Assembly (NCBI RefSeq): GCF_003859795.1
Contig: NZ_RQYI01000005.1
Span: 1 to 64,000 of the forward strand
Length of the DNA stretch: 64,000 nucleotides
DNA from: Alloprevotella sp. OH1205_COT-284
GTDB lineage: Bacteria > Bacteroidota > Bacteroidia > Bacteroidales > Bacteroidaceae
Direction of reading: 5' to 3'
The number at the start of each line of letters is the position of its first letter. Within the stretch, counting starts at the first letter, position 1. Made by a program: the position numbers and the translations under genes. This document shows, one piece after another, positions 18,220 to 27,816 of the stretch. The notes below the pieces were generated by a model. That model did no database searches, was not told where the DNA came from, and saw only the letters and a list, made by a program, of their open reading frames with translations.

Positions 18220-19539
18220 TTATTTATATCTGATCCATTTCATCATTTCCCTGACGGTAGGCTTTTTGCCATACATGAGGATGCCGACGCGATAGATTTT
18301 GGCCGCCACCCAAACCATGGAGAGGGCTGTTCCGTAGAGAATGGCAAGACTGAGCAACTCCTGCCACAACGGAACGGTGAAGGGGATGCGCACCATCATG
18401 ACGATGGGAGAAGTGAAGGGGATCATCGACGCCCAAAAAGCGAGAGGGCCGTCGGTGTTTTGAGCACTGCCCATGGCGGCATACATGCCGAAAATGAGGA
18501 AGATGATGACGGGCATCGTGAACTGCGACGAGTCTTCCTGACTATTGACCGAAGCCCCGACAGCGGCAAAGAAAGAGGCAAACAACAAATAGCCGCCGAT
18601 GAAATAGAGCAAAAACATGATGCCCATTTCCAAGAAAGGAAGATTCATCAGTGCCACCCACATTTCGTTTTGGCTGCCTTCGGAGGCTTGGGCAATGGCG
18701 GCGGAATCCACACCCATAGGCGCGATGGCACCCGACGAAACGGCCTCGGCTCCGAGTTCGGGCATCAAAACTTGTCCGACGATGGTGAAAATGCCCAAAA
18801 GCAAAACGCCCCAAATGGCAATTTGCGTGAAGCCCACGAGTGCCACGCCGACGATTTTGCCCATCATGAGCTGAAAGGGCTTGACGCTCGACACCATGAT
18901 CTCCATGATGCGGTTGGTTTTCTCTTCCATAACGCTCTGCATGACCATGCCGCCGTAGGCCATGACAAACATGTAGATCAGAAACGTGAAGAGGAAACCG
19001 GCGGCAACGGCGATGTCGGACGAGGAGAAGTTCTCTCCGCCGTCTTTGCTCCACTTGACCGTGGTGACAGAAAAGTCTTTTTCGACGTCGGCGATAATAT
19101 CATCGAGTCCGGGCACATCGTAGGCAGAGAGCTTTTCTTTCCGAATTTGCGATGCAAGCACTTCTTCCACGCTGCTTCTGAGATCGGTTTGGATTTCCTT
19201 GCGTCCGTAAATGGTGGCGGCATTGGGATTGTTTGCGAGATTGCCGGTGATGAGCACCACGGCCTCCACGTCGGTATCATCGCTTTTGTAGTCGGCACGC
19301 ACCTCGCTGTCGGGCACGTAGAGATACTTCTCATTCGTTTTGAACAGAGGGAGATATTTTCCCGTTCGATCGACAACAACCACTTTCTTTTGTTCGTCGT
19401 CTTCTATCTTTCCCAAAAAGATCGGCACCACAATCAAAGCCGCAAACAACACGGGCATGAGGAGCGTGAGGAGAATGAAAGATTTTTTGCTCACGCGAGT
19501 GGTATATTCTCGAAGTATGATGATGAGTGTTTTATTCAT
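18220..19539 (-). CDS. ABC-2 type transporter permease, NatB-like
   Basis: A 439-residue permease with one N-terminal helix (about 20-42), a large extracytoplasmic domain of about 130 residues and then five to six helices from about residue 175. The segment MEEKTNRIMEIMVSS is the hallmark of the NatB/YhaP type ABC-2 exporters. It overlaps its ATPase gene by 8 nt. Substrate unknown; NatAB of Bacillus exports sodium, but this cannot be assumed here. Confidence 0.85.
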   Translation of the reverse strand: MNKTLIIILREYTTRVSKKSFILLTLLMPVLFAALIVVPIFLGKIEDDEQKKVVVVDRTGKYLPLFKTNEKYLYVPDSEVRADYKSDDTDVEAVVLITGNLANNPNAATIYGRKEIQTDLRSSVEEVLASQIRKEKLSAYDVPGLDDIIADVEKDFSVTTVKWSKDGGENFSSSDIAVAAGFLFTFLIYMFVMAYGGMVMQSVMEEKTNRIMEIMVSSVKPFQLMMGKIVGVALVGFTQIAIWGVLLLGIFTIVGQVLMPELGAEAVSSGAIAPMGVDSAAIAQASEGSQNEMWVALMNLPFLEMGIMFLLYFIGGYLLFASFFAAVGASVNSQEDSSQFTMPVIIFLIFGMYAAMGSAQNTDGPLAFWASMIPFTSPIVMMVRIPFTVPLWQELLSLAILYGTALSMVWVAAKIYRVGILMYGKKPTVREMMKWIRYK

Positions 19540-20452
19540 GGTTGGAGCGACTTACGGTTTGGATGAAAATTTCGTTCATACCGGGCATTTTCTCGGCAAA
19601 ACTTCTCAACTCCACGTCGTCGGCCACACAAGTCGCGAGTTGTGCCACGGTGACGGTCTGTTCCTTGCGAATGTGGTAGGTGATCAGATCGCGCTGTCGG
19701 CTTTGGTCGAGAATTTGATACAGCTCCGGACGCTCTTGCAAGCGACCGGCGGAGGCAACGATTTCAAACGTTCCGGTGCGGTGGCTGTCGCGCACCTCGG
19801 CAACCGCTCCTTCGAGCACCACTTTCGAGCGGTTGATCAAGGCGATGTCGTCGCAGATTTCTTCGACGCTGCCCATGTTGTGGGTCGAAAAGATGATGGT
19901 ATGGCCTTTGTCGCGCAGTTCCAAAATTTCACGTTTGAGCAGTTCGGCATTGACGGGATCGAAGCCGGAAAAAGGTTCGTCGAAGATGAGCAATTCCGGT
20001 TCGTGGAGCACGGTGATGACAAACTGCACTTTTTGCTGCATGCCCTTGGAGAGTTCTTCGAGCTTCTTGTCCCACCACGGCATGATGCCGAACTTTTCAA
20101 ACCACTCCACCAATCGGCGTTTGGCCTCTCGACGGTCGAGCCCTTTGAGCTGTGCCAGATAAATGGCCTGTTCGCCCACTTTCATTTTCTTATAGAGGCC
20201 GCGCTCTTCGGGCAGGTAGCCGATGTTGAACACATCGTCGGGGGCGAGCGGATGTCCGCAGAAAGTGACGTTGCCCGAGTCGGGAGCGGTGATGCGATTG
20301 ATGATGCGGATGAGGGTGGTTTTTCCGGCACCGTTGGGGCCGAGCAAACCGAAAACGCAGCCCCGACGCACGCGAATGCTGACGTCGTCGAGAGCGGTGT
20401 GTCGGGCGAAGCGTTTGGAAACGTGCTCCGCACTGAGCATAATATCGTTCAT
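19532..20452 (-). CDS. ABC transporter ATP-binding protein, NatA-like
   Basis: A 306-residue ATPase subunit. Walker A is GPNGAGKTT, the signature region reads LSKGMQQKVQ, Walker B is LLIFDEPFSGFD, and the H-loop is STHNM. The last ~80 residues form a C-terminal domain of the kind found in NatA-like proteins (DUF4162 type). It pairs with the permease that overlaps it. Gene order upstream is lpxH, 12 nt away. Confidence 0.9.
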   Translation of the reverse strand: MNDIMLSAEHVSKRFARHTALDDVSIRVRRGCVFGLLGPNGAGKTTLIRIINRITAPDSGNVTFCGHPLAPDDVFNIGYLPEERGLYKKMKVGEQAIYLAQLKGLDRREAKRRLVEWFEKFGIMPWWDKKLEELSKGMQQKVQFVITVLHEPELLIFDEPFSGFDPVNAELLKREILELRDKGHTIIFSTHNMGSVEEICDDIALINRSKVVLEGAVAEVRDSHRTGTFEIVASAGRLQERPELYQILDQSRQRDLITYHIRKEQTVTVAQLATCVADDVELRSFAEKMPGMNEIFIQTVSRSNHE

Positions 20453-20464
20453 AGGGGAAATTTA

Positions 20465-21232
20465 TCAAGGTTCGGTTTCTCCTTCCACAAATTCTTCGAG
20501 AAAGAGATGTTCGCCGTCGAACACGGCATAGGTGAAGAGCGAAATCCAATCGCCCAAGAGCACAACGCGCGATGTGCGGGAGAGCATCAGGTCGTAGTCG
20601 ATGTGGCGATGTCCGAAGAGGAAGAAGTTGATGTCGGGATGATCTTTCAAATAGCGTTTGGCAAAAAGGATCAGCGGCTCTTTGTCTTCGCCTTGGAAGG
20701 GAGGTTCTTTTCCGTCCTCGCGTTTGAGGCGGCTCCGCTTTGCCCATTGCAGCCCGAAATCCACTCCCCAACGCGGGTGAAGCGCGGCAAAGAGTCGCTG
20801 CGCCCATTTGTTGTGAAACAGGGCGCGCAGCAGTTTGAAGCCCCTGTCGTCAATGCCGAGGCCGTCGCCGTGTGCGAGATAGAAGATCTTGCCGTAAAGC
20901 TCGACCGTACATGACGTTTCTTTGTGCAACACCACCCCACATTCTTCTTCCAAATATCCGTGCATCCACAAGTCGTGGTTGCCCGTGAAGTAGTGTACCT
21001 CTACGCCGAGGTCGGTGAGTTCCGATATTTTCCCCAAAAAGCGGGTGAAGCCCTTCGGCACCACGGTTTTGTACTCGTGCCAAAAGTCGAACATGTCGCC
21101 GAGCATGTAGATCGCGCCGGCTTTGTGTTTGATGCTGTCCAAGAAATTGACCAATCGCCGCTCTTGCATTCGACGGCTGACAATGGCCAGACTTCCGAGG
21201 TGGGCGTCGGAAAGGAAATAGATGGGTTTCAT
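20465..21232 (-). CDS. lpxH: UDP-2,3-diacylglucosamine diphosphatase, LpxH-type
   Basis: A 255-residue calcineurin-like metallophosphoesterase that would cleave UDP-2,3-diacylglucosamine to lipid X in lipid A synthesis at the inner membrane. Metal-binding motifs run in order: SDAHLGS, GDMFDFW, GNHDLW, AHGDGLG and FGHRHIDYDL. Length is close to LpxH (about 240). The related LpxG/LpxI enzymes have other folds, so LpxH is the best fit. It lies 12 nt before the ABC ATPase and 11 nt after comF. Confidence 0.85.
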   Translation of the reverse strand: MKPIYFLSDAHLGSLAIVSRRMQERRLVNFLDSIKHKAGAIYMLGDMFDFWHEYKTVVPKGFTRFLGKISELTDLGVEVHYFTGNHDLWMHGYLEEECGVVLHKETSCTVELYGKIFYLAHGDGLGIDDRGFKLLRALFHNKWAQRLFAALHPRWGVDFGLQWAKRSRLKREDGKEPPFQGEDKEPLILFAKRYLKDHPDINFFLFGHRHIDYDLMLSRTSRVVLLGDWISLFTYAVFDGEHLFLEEFVEGETEP

Positions 21233-21243
21233 GTGTTGCGGTT

Positions 21244-22101
21244 TTAGAGGAGCGGAGTTGTTTTTCTCTCTTCGGCGGGATAACGGCGCACGGCCGACGG
21301 ATCGTAGTGTGCCGTCAGATCGGGCAATCCGAGGTCGTGTTCACTGACACGACCGCGGCGATAAGTTCCTGCCGCACAAAGGGCAAGTATGCGGATGCGA
21401 AGCCCTCGGATGCCTTCGAGCGTTCGCACAAGACTCAACAGCGTGGCACCGACGGTGATGACATCATCGACGATGAGGATACGCTTGTTTTCCAAAGCGG
21501 CAGCGTCGGCAAGGGCAAAGATATTTTTCACGTTTTCGGTGCGTTCGGTGGGGTCGAGCGACGTTTGCGACGGATTGTCGACCACCCGCTTCACCGCCGT
21601 CGAAATGACGGGCAGCGAAAGCACTTCGGCCACACCTTCGGCCAAAGCCTCGCTCTGATTGTAGCCTCTCCGGCGTTGTCGCCGATCAGACAGCGGAACG
21701 GGCAATATGGCGTCTATGCCGTCGAAGAAGTCGGTGGCTTTCAGATCGCGGGTCATGGCGCGCCCCATGAGGCAGGCCAAGTCGCGCCGACCGTGATATT
21801 TGAAGGCATGCACCAAAGCGGCGATTTTGTATTCGGGTTTATAAACCAAGAAAGCACTGACGCGCTCCACACGCGGCTCAGCCCAAAACAGTCGCTCGAT
21901 TTCGTTGCCGACCGCTCCTTGCAGGCGTGTGTAGGGCAGCCTCAACCAACAATCGCCACAAACTCCGGCACCGACCAGCGGACGGCCGCACACGACACAC
22001 TCCTCGCCCATGACCACCGCCAACGCCGCCCGAAAAGCGGAGCGACATCCACGCCAAAACGAGGAACGGCGGTGTTTCATCGGGAGAGTGTCGGCAGCCA
22101 T
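21244..22101 (-). CDS. comF: ComF family phosphoribosyltransferase-like protein
   Basis: A 285-residue protein with an N-terminal zinc-ribbon segment (CVVCGRPL ... CGDCW, residues 35-55) and a type I phosphoribosyltransferase fold with the PRPP loop RILIVDDVITVGATL. The RGYNQSEALAEG segment is typical of ComF/GntX proteins, which serve DNA uptake in competent species and have an unclear role in others. Start at 22101 taken as the first ATG; a second ATG 7 codons later is possible. Confidence 0.88.
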   Translation of the reverse strand: MAADTLPMKHRRSSFWRGCRSAFRAALAVVMGEECVVCGRPLVGAGVCGDCWLRLPYTRLQGAVGNEIERLFWAEPRVERVSAFLVYKPEYKIAALVHAFKYHGRRDLACLMGRAMTRDLKATDFFDGIDAILPVPLSDRRQRRRGYNQSEALAEGVAEVLSLPVISTAVKRVVDNPSQTSLDPTERTENVKNIFALADAAALENKRILIVDDVITVGATLLSLVRTLEGIRGLRIRILALCAAGTYRRGRVSEHDLGLPDLTAHYDPSAVRRYPAEERKTTPLL

Positions 22102-22111
22102 GCCAAACGAT

Positions 22112-22432
22112 TTAGAGGAATCCCAAATCGAGTTTGGCCTCTTCGCTCATCATGTCGCGATGCCACTCCGGCTCGAAAACGAGATTGATGCGCACATCGA
22201 CCACGCCGGGCACGCCGGAGGTTTTGATGCGCACGTCTTCCATGATGAAATCGGCGGCGGGACAGTTGGGCGCGGTGAGCGTCATTTCGATGTCGAGCAA
22301 ACCGTCGTCGCCCAAATCAATGTTGTAGATGAGGCCGAGATTGTAGATGTCGACAGGGATTTCGGGGTCGTAAACGGTTTTCAGCACCTCGACGATGCGT
22401 TCTTCTATTTGGAGTTTTTCTTCGGGAGTCAT
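22112..22432 (-). CDS. Iron-sulfur assembly factor, SufT/PaaD-like (MIP18 family)
   Basis: A 106-residue protein of the DUF59/MIP18 family, whose members help to mature iron-sulfur proteins. The signature DPEIPVDIYNLGLIY is near residues 21-35, and the invariant cysteine lies in LTAPNCPAAD. I start at the ATG at 22432, because the frame upstream is rich in Cys/Ser/Arg and runs into the end of radC. No suf or isc genes are visible in the window, so it acts on clusters made elsewhere, perhaps including those of complex I. Confidence 0.85.
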   Translation of the reverse strand: MTPEEKLQIEERIVEVLKTVYDPEIPVDIYNLGLIYNIDLGDDGLLDIEMTLTAPNCPAADFIMEDVRIKTSGVPGVVDVRINLVFEPEWHRDMMSEEAKLDLGFL

Positions 22433-22526
22433 GAAGGATTGTTTTCGTTGATTGATGTTGTTGAAATTCGGGGAGCGGTGCACGATGCGCTTTCCGCGAA
22501 AAAGAAGTGGGCGGCTTTCGGAGCAA

Positions 22527-23255
22527 TCACAAGCGTCCTTCGTCGGCGTAACTGTAATAGCATCCGTCGGCCAAGACAATGTGGTCAATGAATATGAGCC
22601 GGACGGCCTCGCAAGCCCGTTTCAAATCGGCCGTCAGCCGGTCGTCTTGCGGAGAGGGGCGACAGCTGCCGGAGGGATGATTGTGGCAAAAAGCCACATG
22701 CACGGCATTGCTCACGAGTGCCTCGCGCAATACGACGCGCACATCGACAGAAGCACTGTCGATACCGCCACGCCCGATCATCACGCTGCGCACAAATCTC
22801 AGATTTCGATTGAGCAACAGCACATGGGCTTCTTCGACGGCCAGATGTCGGAGTTTGGGATAAAAGAAGCGGTATATTTTTTCTGACGTGTCGAGCCGTT
22901 CGGTGTCCACTTCCTCGGCGGCATGCCTCACGCCCAGCTCGCAGGCGGCCAATATCGTCACGGCTTTGGCCGGCCCGATGCCGTTGTAGGCGCACAGTTC
23001 GGGAATGGACATCCGTCCCAATCGCCGCAAACTGCCTTTGCAGTCGGCCAAGATGCGCTGCATGAGCGTCACGGCGTCCTCACGGGCATTGCCGCTGCCC
23101 ACGAGAATGGCGAGCAACTCGGCGGCTTGGAGAGAGTCGCCGCCGTCGGTCATGAATTTTTCGCGCGGACGCTCGTCGGCGCTCCATTCGTGAATGGCGC
23201 GCTTGCGGGGAGCATCGAGTGCCGGCATTGAGGGTTCTGTCAAGGGCTTGACCAT
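22527..23255 (-). CDS. radC: RadC family protein (JAB/MPN domain)
   Basis: A 242-residue protein. Residues 1-110 hold a UPF0758 N-terminal region with a helix-hairpin-helix (YNGIGPAKAVTI); the C-terminal half is a JAB1/MPN metal-binding domain with the motif HNHPSG, then SPQDDRLT. Long annotated as a DNA repair protein, but the biochemical role is not settled. It is 14 nt downstream of the glycosyltransferase gene in the same transcript direction. Confidence 0.9.
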   Translation of the reverse strand: MVKPLTEPSMPALDAPRKRAIHEWSADERPREKFMTDGGDSLQAAELLAILVGSGNAREDAVTLMQRILADCKGSLRRLGRMSIPELCAYNGIGPAKAVTILAACELGVRHAAEEVDTERLDTSEKIYRFFYPKLRHLAVEEAHVLLLNRNLRFVRSVMIGRGGIDSASVDVRVVLREALVSNAVHVAFCHNHPSGSCRPSPQDDRLTADLKRACEAVRLIFIDHIVLADGCYYSYADEGRL

Positions 23256-23269
23256 GAGAGAAGGAGGGG

Positions 23270-24283
23270 CTATCGGTAAAAGTTGGTTTTGAAAGCCTCA
23301 AATTCGCCTCTGCCTCTGACCACGCTGTGCCACCAAGCCCGCAGAAAGCCGGAGCCGTAGCCGATGAGCTGCACAAAAGAGGCGGCCACGGCGCGAACTC
23401 CCACACCGACCGACCGCTCCGAGAGCGCGGCATCGATGCCCACCAACAGGGCATAAAGCCCCAACGGAGCCAGACACCACAGCGAGTGGGGGCAGCCGGC
23501 GGAAAGCCCGACGACGGTCGACAACACGAGCATCAACACGCCGAGCGTGAAGACCGACGGCAGAAGGTGGACGGGCTTGAGCGTACCGGGGTGGCGTTTG
23601 GTGAGGTGTATGCGGGCTATTCCGCTGTTGTGTACTTGTTTGAAAAACTTACGCAAATCGGTGCGCCGCTTGTGATACACCCACGCCGAGGGAAAGAGGC
23701 GGCAGCGATAGCCGCCTTTGAAGATGCGCGTGGAAAAGTCTATGTCTTCGCCGAAACGCATTTCCGAAAATCCGCCCAAAGCGGCGTAGACCTCCCTGCG
23801 TACGCCCATGTTGAACGAGCGCGGATAGAATTTGTCGAGCTTTTTGGCTCCGCCGCGAATGCCGCCCGTCGTGAAAAACGAGGTCATGGCGTAGTTGATG
23901 GCCTTTTGCATGGGCGAAAACGACGGATGCGCCCGATCGGGGCCGCCGAAAGCATCGCAGGGATTGACGGCAAGTTCGCTCTCAATGGCGGCCATATAGC
24001 CGGAAGGCAACACGGCATCGCTGTCGAGAATGAGCACATATTCTCCCCCAGCTCGCTCCACGCCGTAGTTGCGGGTTTGGCCGGGGCCGCTGTTGGGTTT
24101 GGCAAAATAGCTCACGTTGAGCCGATCGGCATATTGTTCCACAACGTCCTTGCAGGGAATGTCGCTGCCGTCTTCGACAACCAGCACTTCAAAATCCTTG
24201 AACGTCTGCGAGAGCAGGCTTTCCAGCAATTCGTTGCACTCGTCGGGACGATTATACACAGGAACGATGACGGAGTATTTCAT
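23270..24283 (-). CDS. Family 2 glycosyltransferase
   Basis: A 337-residue membrane-associated glycosyltransferase. The GT-A fold begins at once with SVIVPVYNRPDE; the nucleotide-sugar and metal site appears as VLILDSDAVLP near residue 85, and the acceptor-side acid as GEDIDFSTR near 200. Two or three hydrophobic helices lie near the C-terminus. I chose the ATG at 24283, directly before the first beta strand; the upstream extension has no family match. It is the first gene of an eight-gene minus-strand unit that ends with the MscS-like channel. Confidence 0.88.
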   Translation of the reverse strand: MKYSVIVPVYNRPDECNELLESLLSQTFKDFEVLVVEDGSDIPCKDVVEQYADRLNVSYFAKPNSGPGQTRNYGVERAGGEYVLILDSDAVLPSGYMAAIESELAVNPCDAFGGPDRAHPSFSPMQKAINYAMTSFFTTGGIRGGAKKLDKFYPRSFNMGVRREVYAALGGFSEMRFGEDIDFSTRIFKGGYRCRLFPSAWVYHKRRTDLRKFFKQVHNSGIARIHLTKRHPGTLKPVHLLPSVFTLGVLMLVLSTVVGLSAGCPHSLWCLAPLGLYALLVGIDAALSERSVGVGVRAVAASFVQLIGYGSGFLRAWWHSVVRGRGEFEAFKTNFYR

Positions 24284-24356
24284 TGTTTTTCGATTTTCGC
24301 ACAGAGCGTTTGACGATTTGTCGGCAACGCGCAAAACACGGCGGCCGACCGATTTG

Positions 24357-24364
24357 CAAATATA
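24357..24364 (-). promoter_or_regulatory. Probable promoter of the GT2-to-MscS gene unit
   Basis: TATATTTG on the minus strand fits TAnnTTTG, about 74 nt before the glycosyltransferase ATG, with a weak TTGG-like -33 box about 21 bp upstream. Confidence 0.5.
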
Positions 24365-24587
24365 CAATAAAGCGACAAAACCACCAAGTTTTATCGTTCA
24401 CAATTCATCGGGCAAAAACAAAACACCTCCGAAAAAACTTCCCTCTCCGACCACACCTGCACGGCTCGCCGTCCGCTCTTCCTCTCTCTGTCGCACAGTT
24501 CGGTTTATTGCCCTTCGTGGAACAATGCGTAAAAGGACAAATAAAAACAGCCAATCGGTCGATAGAAAAATCTGAGTGGGTTGCAGA

Positions 24588-24692
24588 ATTTCCTACATAA
24601 CGAGTAGGATTTTCTACATAACGAGTAGAAAATTCTAAGTAACGAGTAGTTTTTCCCAAGCAACGAATTGTACTTCCCAAGCAACGACCGAT
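24588..24692. repeat. 21-bp tandem repeat array, five units
   Basis: Five units with an exact 21-bp period; the core AACG begins at 24599, 24620, 24641, 24662 and 24683. The first two units are palindromic (CTAC then ATAACGA then GTAG); units 4-5 drift to CCCAAGCAACGA. The core TAACGAGTAG is the same as in the 3' part of the three ~475-bp elements and in the array at 84-146. It lies between the rpmH terminator and the GT2 promoter. Not a CRISPR: there are no unique spacers. Confidence 0.75.
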
Positions 24693-24761
24693 GCCCTCTT
24701 TCGCTCTGACAGATATTTCTTTCCGAGAAACGGCAGATACCGTTCCTCACTTTCCCGACAC

Positions 24762-24800
24762 AACAAAAACGGGAGCGACTCGTGTGAGTCACTCCCGTTA
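24762..24800 (-). terminator. Terminator of rpmH
   Basis: Minus-strand stem of 14 bp with one G-T type mismatch (24799-24786 with 24781-24768, AACGGGAGTGACTC), a 4-nt loop and a TTTTTG tail. About 32 nt after the rpmH stop. Confidence 0.85.
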
Positions 24801-24831
24801 AACGGTTGCTTCGTATCCGAAAGCGGCAGGC

Positions 24832-24990
24832 TTATTTCTTGCCGTGTACTTCGTCGGATACGGAGAGCTTCTTGCGGCCTTTGGCGCGACGAGAAGCCAA
24901 AACGCGACGGCCGTTGGCGGTGGCCATGCGCTGACGGAAACCATGCTTGTTGTTTCGCTTGCGGTTGTGGGGTTGGAACGTTCTTTTCAT
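24832..24990 (-). CDS. rpmH: 50S ribosomal protein L34
   Basis: A 52-residue, very basic protein beginning [12 protein letters not shown] and containing [16 protein letters not shown], the universal L34 pattern. It ends in [12 protein letters not shown]. It is a component of the large ribosomal subunit. Unlike in many bacteria, dnaA and rnpA are not its neighbours here; trpS lies 144 nt upstream. A strong terminator follows, so it forms its own unit or ends a trpS-rpmH transcript. Confidence 0.95.
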   Translation of the reverse strand: MKRTFQPHNRKRNNKHGFRQRMATANGRRVLASRRAKGRKKLSVSDEVHGKK

Positions 24991-25134
24991 TTTTGTATAT
25001 CGATATAATTATTTATGCTGTACAATGCTCACGCATTCGTCATTCGAGCGGCGAAATTAGAAATCTTTTCTCGATTAACCAAGTCTTTTTCGGGATTTTC
25101 TCCCCCTTTCCGCCCGAAAAGCCACATTTTGTTG

Positions 25135-26241
<1,107 letters not shown>

Positions 26242-26250
26242 TTATACGTG

Positions 26251-26281
26251 CAAAAATACGATTTTTCGGCGGAATGAACAA
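26251..26281 (-). promoter_or_regulatory. Promoter of trpS
   Basis: Minus strand: TTG (26281-26279), about 20 bp, TATTTTTG (26258-26251). Start of transcription about 15-18 nt before the ATG. Confidence 0.65.
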
Positions 26282-26306
26282 CCTTGCCCTGCCTTTGACC
26301 GTTCGT

Positions 26307-27701
26307 TCAAATGGTTTTGCGATGCCACTTGCCCCACCGCATATAGACAAAGGCCAGCACCAAAATCGGAAAACTATACAAAAATTCGGAACTCCAAGCC
26401 ACGGCCAAGCTGCATCGAAAACGAAAGATGGCGTAGTAAACATAAATACTATACACCACAAGGGCAAAAACCTCGATGGCGAGAGCTGTGCGCGTATTGC
26501 CGGTTCCCGAAACGCTGTAAAAGAGTACCAATGAGGGAATTTGGAACACATAGCTCAATCCGAGCATCCAAAGCGGAGCGACACCTGCCGCGATGAGCGC
26601 GGCATCGTTGGTAAAAATACTCAACACCGTTTCGGGAAAAAGAGAAATGAGCAGCCACGTCGGCACAAGAAGTATGGAAGCGAGCAGAATGTCGCGTTTG
26701 AGCATCGGCAACACAAGGTTTCGTTCACCTGCGCCGATGAGGTTGGAGGTCAGCGTGGAAGCCGTCGAAGCAAAGGCGTGCAAGCTCATATAGGTAAAGC
26801 CCGAAATGGAGCGCAACACATTGGTCACGGCCAATTCGCGAGTGCCGAGATGCTCTATGGCAATAAAAAACAAAAACCACGTGAAAAGCGACAAGAAATG
26901 CTGCACCATCATCCACATGCTCACATTGAGCATCTTGCCCAACAAACGCAGCTTGAATTTGGGAAGACGATTGAGCGCATACTTCCGATAGTCGCCTTTC
27001 CACCAAGTATAGACAATGAAAAAGCTCATCGAGAAAAAACTCGCCATGGCCGACGCCACGGCCGCACCGGCAATGCCCATTTCGGGAAATCCGAAGTGGC
27101 CGAAAATCAGCAGGTAGTCGAGCACGATATTACTGCCAACCATGACCAAAGAGTTGAATTTCAAAACGCCCGTGCGCGTCGTGGCTACATAAAAAGAGCG
27201 AAACAAACAAGCCACCATGCTGAAAAAAATACCCCACATGCGCCAATCGAGATATTTCCAAGCGGCCTCACAGACTTCATTGGACGAGATGATTGCGCGC
27301 AACAACGGCGGAGCAAACCAGCGCGTCAGCAACAACAGCACGACGGAAAGCAGAAATAAAAATCCCAGACTGTGATAGAACACCGTGCCGATGTCGGCAT
27401 AGTTCTTCTCTCCGTTTCTACGCCCCATCAGTATCTGCGCACCTGCACAAAAGCCCAATATGAGCATGAACACGGCTATAAAAAAGATGCCGCCCAGTGC
27501 CGACGCACCGAGTTCAATCTCGCCCACACGCCCCAAGAAAGCGGTGTCGGTCATACCGACCAATTGCTCAACGAGCGAACTGAGCAAAATAGGATAAGCA
27601 ATGAGCCAAATCCTCCGATAAGAGTAGCGACGCGAGGCGTTTTTTTCAATGGCCACCGATTCGGGAGGAGAAGCGGCGGTATGAGGTTCGATGGTTTCCA
27701 T
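26307..27701 (-). CDS. MATE family efflux transporter
   Basis: A 464-residue integral membrane protein with about 12 helices. The conserved MATE opening is YPILLSSLVEQLVGMTDTAFLGRVGEIELGA split over residues 35-65, and a second related half starts near residue 260. The usual role is drug or cation extrusion driven by Na+ or H+. I chose the ATG at 27701: the alternative first codon at 27713 is a TTG lying inside a -7 promoter box (27718-27711). This leaves a very short or absent leader. It is divergent from the PhnP-like gene. Confidence 0.88.
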   Translation of the reverse strand: METIEPHTAASPPESVAIEKNASRRYSYRRIWLIAYPILLSSLVEQLVGMTDTAFLGRVGEIELGASALGGIFFIAVFMLILGFCAGAQILMGRRNGEKNYADIGTVFYHSLGFLFLLSVVLLLLTRWFAPPLLRAIISSNEVCEAAWKYLDWRMWGIFFSMVACLFRSFYVATTRTGVLKFNSLVMVGSNIVLDYLLIFGHFGFPEMGIAGAAVASAMASFFSMSFFIVYTWWKGDYRKYALNRLPKFKLRLLGKMLNVSMWMMVQHFLSLFTWFLFFIAIEHLGTRELAVTNVLRSISGFTYMSLHAFASTASTLTSNLIGAGERNLVLPMLKRDILLASILLVPTWLLISLFPETVLSIFTNDAALIAAGVAPLWMLGLSYVFQIPSLVLFYSVSGTGNTRTALAIEVFALVVYSIYVYYAIFRFRCSLAVAWSSEFLYSFPILVLAFVYMRWGKWHRKTI

Positions 27702-27710
27702 AAGTCCGTG

Positions 27711-27718
27711 CAAAGTTA
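27711..27718 (-). promoter_or_regulatory. Probable -7 box of the MATE gene
   Basis: TAACTTTG on the minus strand, ending only 9 nt before the ATG; the mRNA would have a leader of only a few nt. The -33 box is weak. Confidence 0.45.
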
Positions 27719-27791
27719 CTACTTTTCAAGCGTAGAAAATAAGATTTAATAGAAAATGGCGGACTTACAACCTATTTTCTCTCGAAAAACG

Positions 27792-27799
27792 TATCTTTG
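27792..27799 (+). promoter_or_regulatory. -7 box of the PhnP-like gene
   Basis: TATCTTTG, 17 nt before the ATG at 27817; the -33 region is not a clear match. Confidence 0.5.
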
Positions 27800-27816
27800 C
27801 AACAAACCCAGACAGC

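Noticed and set aside
24588-24692. CRISPR array
   Set aside because: Units are contiguous at 21 bp with no unique spacers, and no cas genes are in the window.
24505-24792. A minus-strand frame with repeated SLLGK/SLCRK heptads
   Set aside because: The heptads arise because the 21-bp DNA repeat is a multiple of three; the frame overlaps the rpmH terminator and has no ribosome-binding site that I can see.
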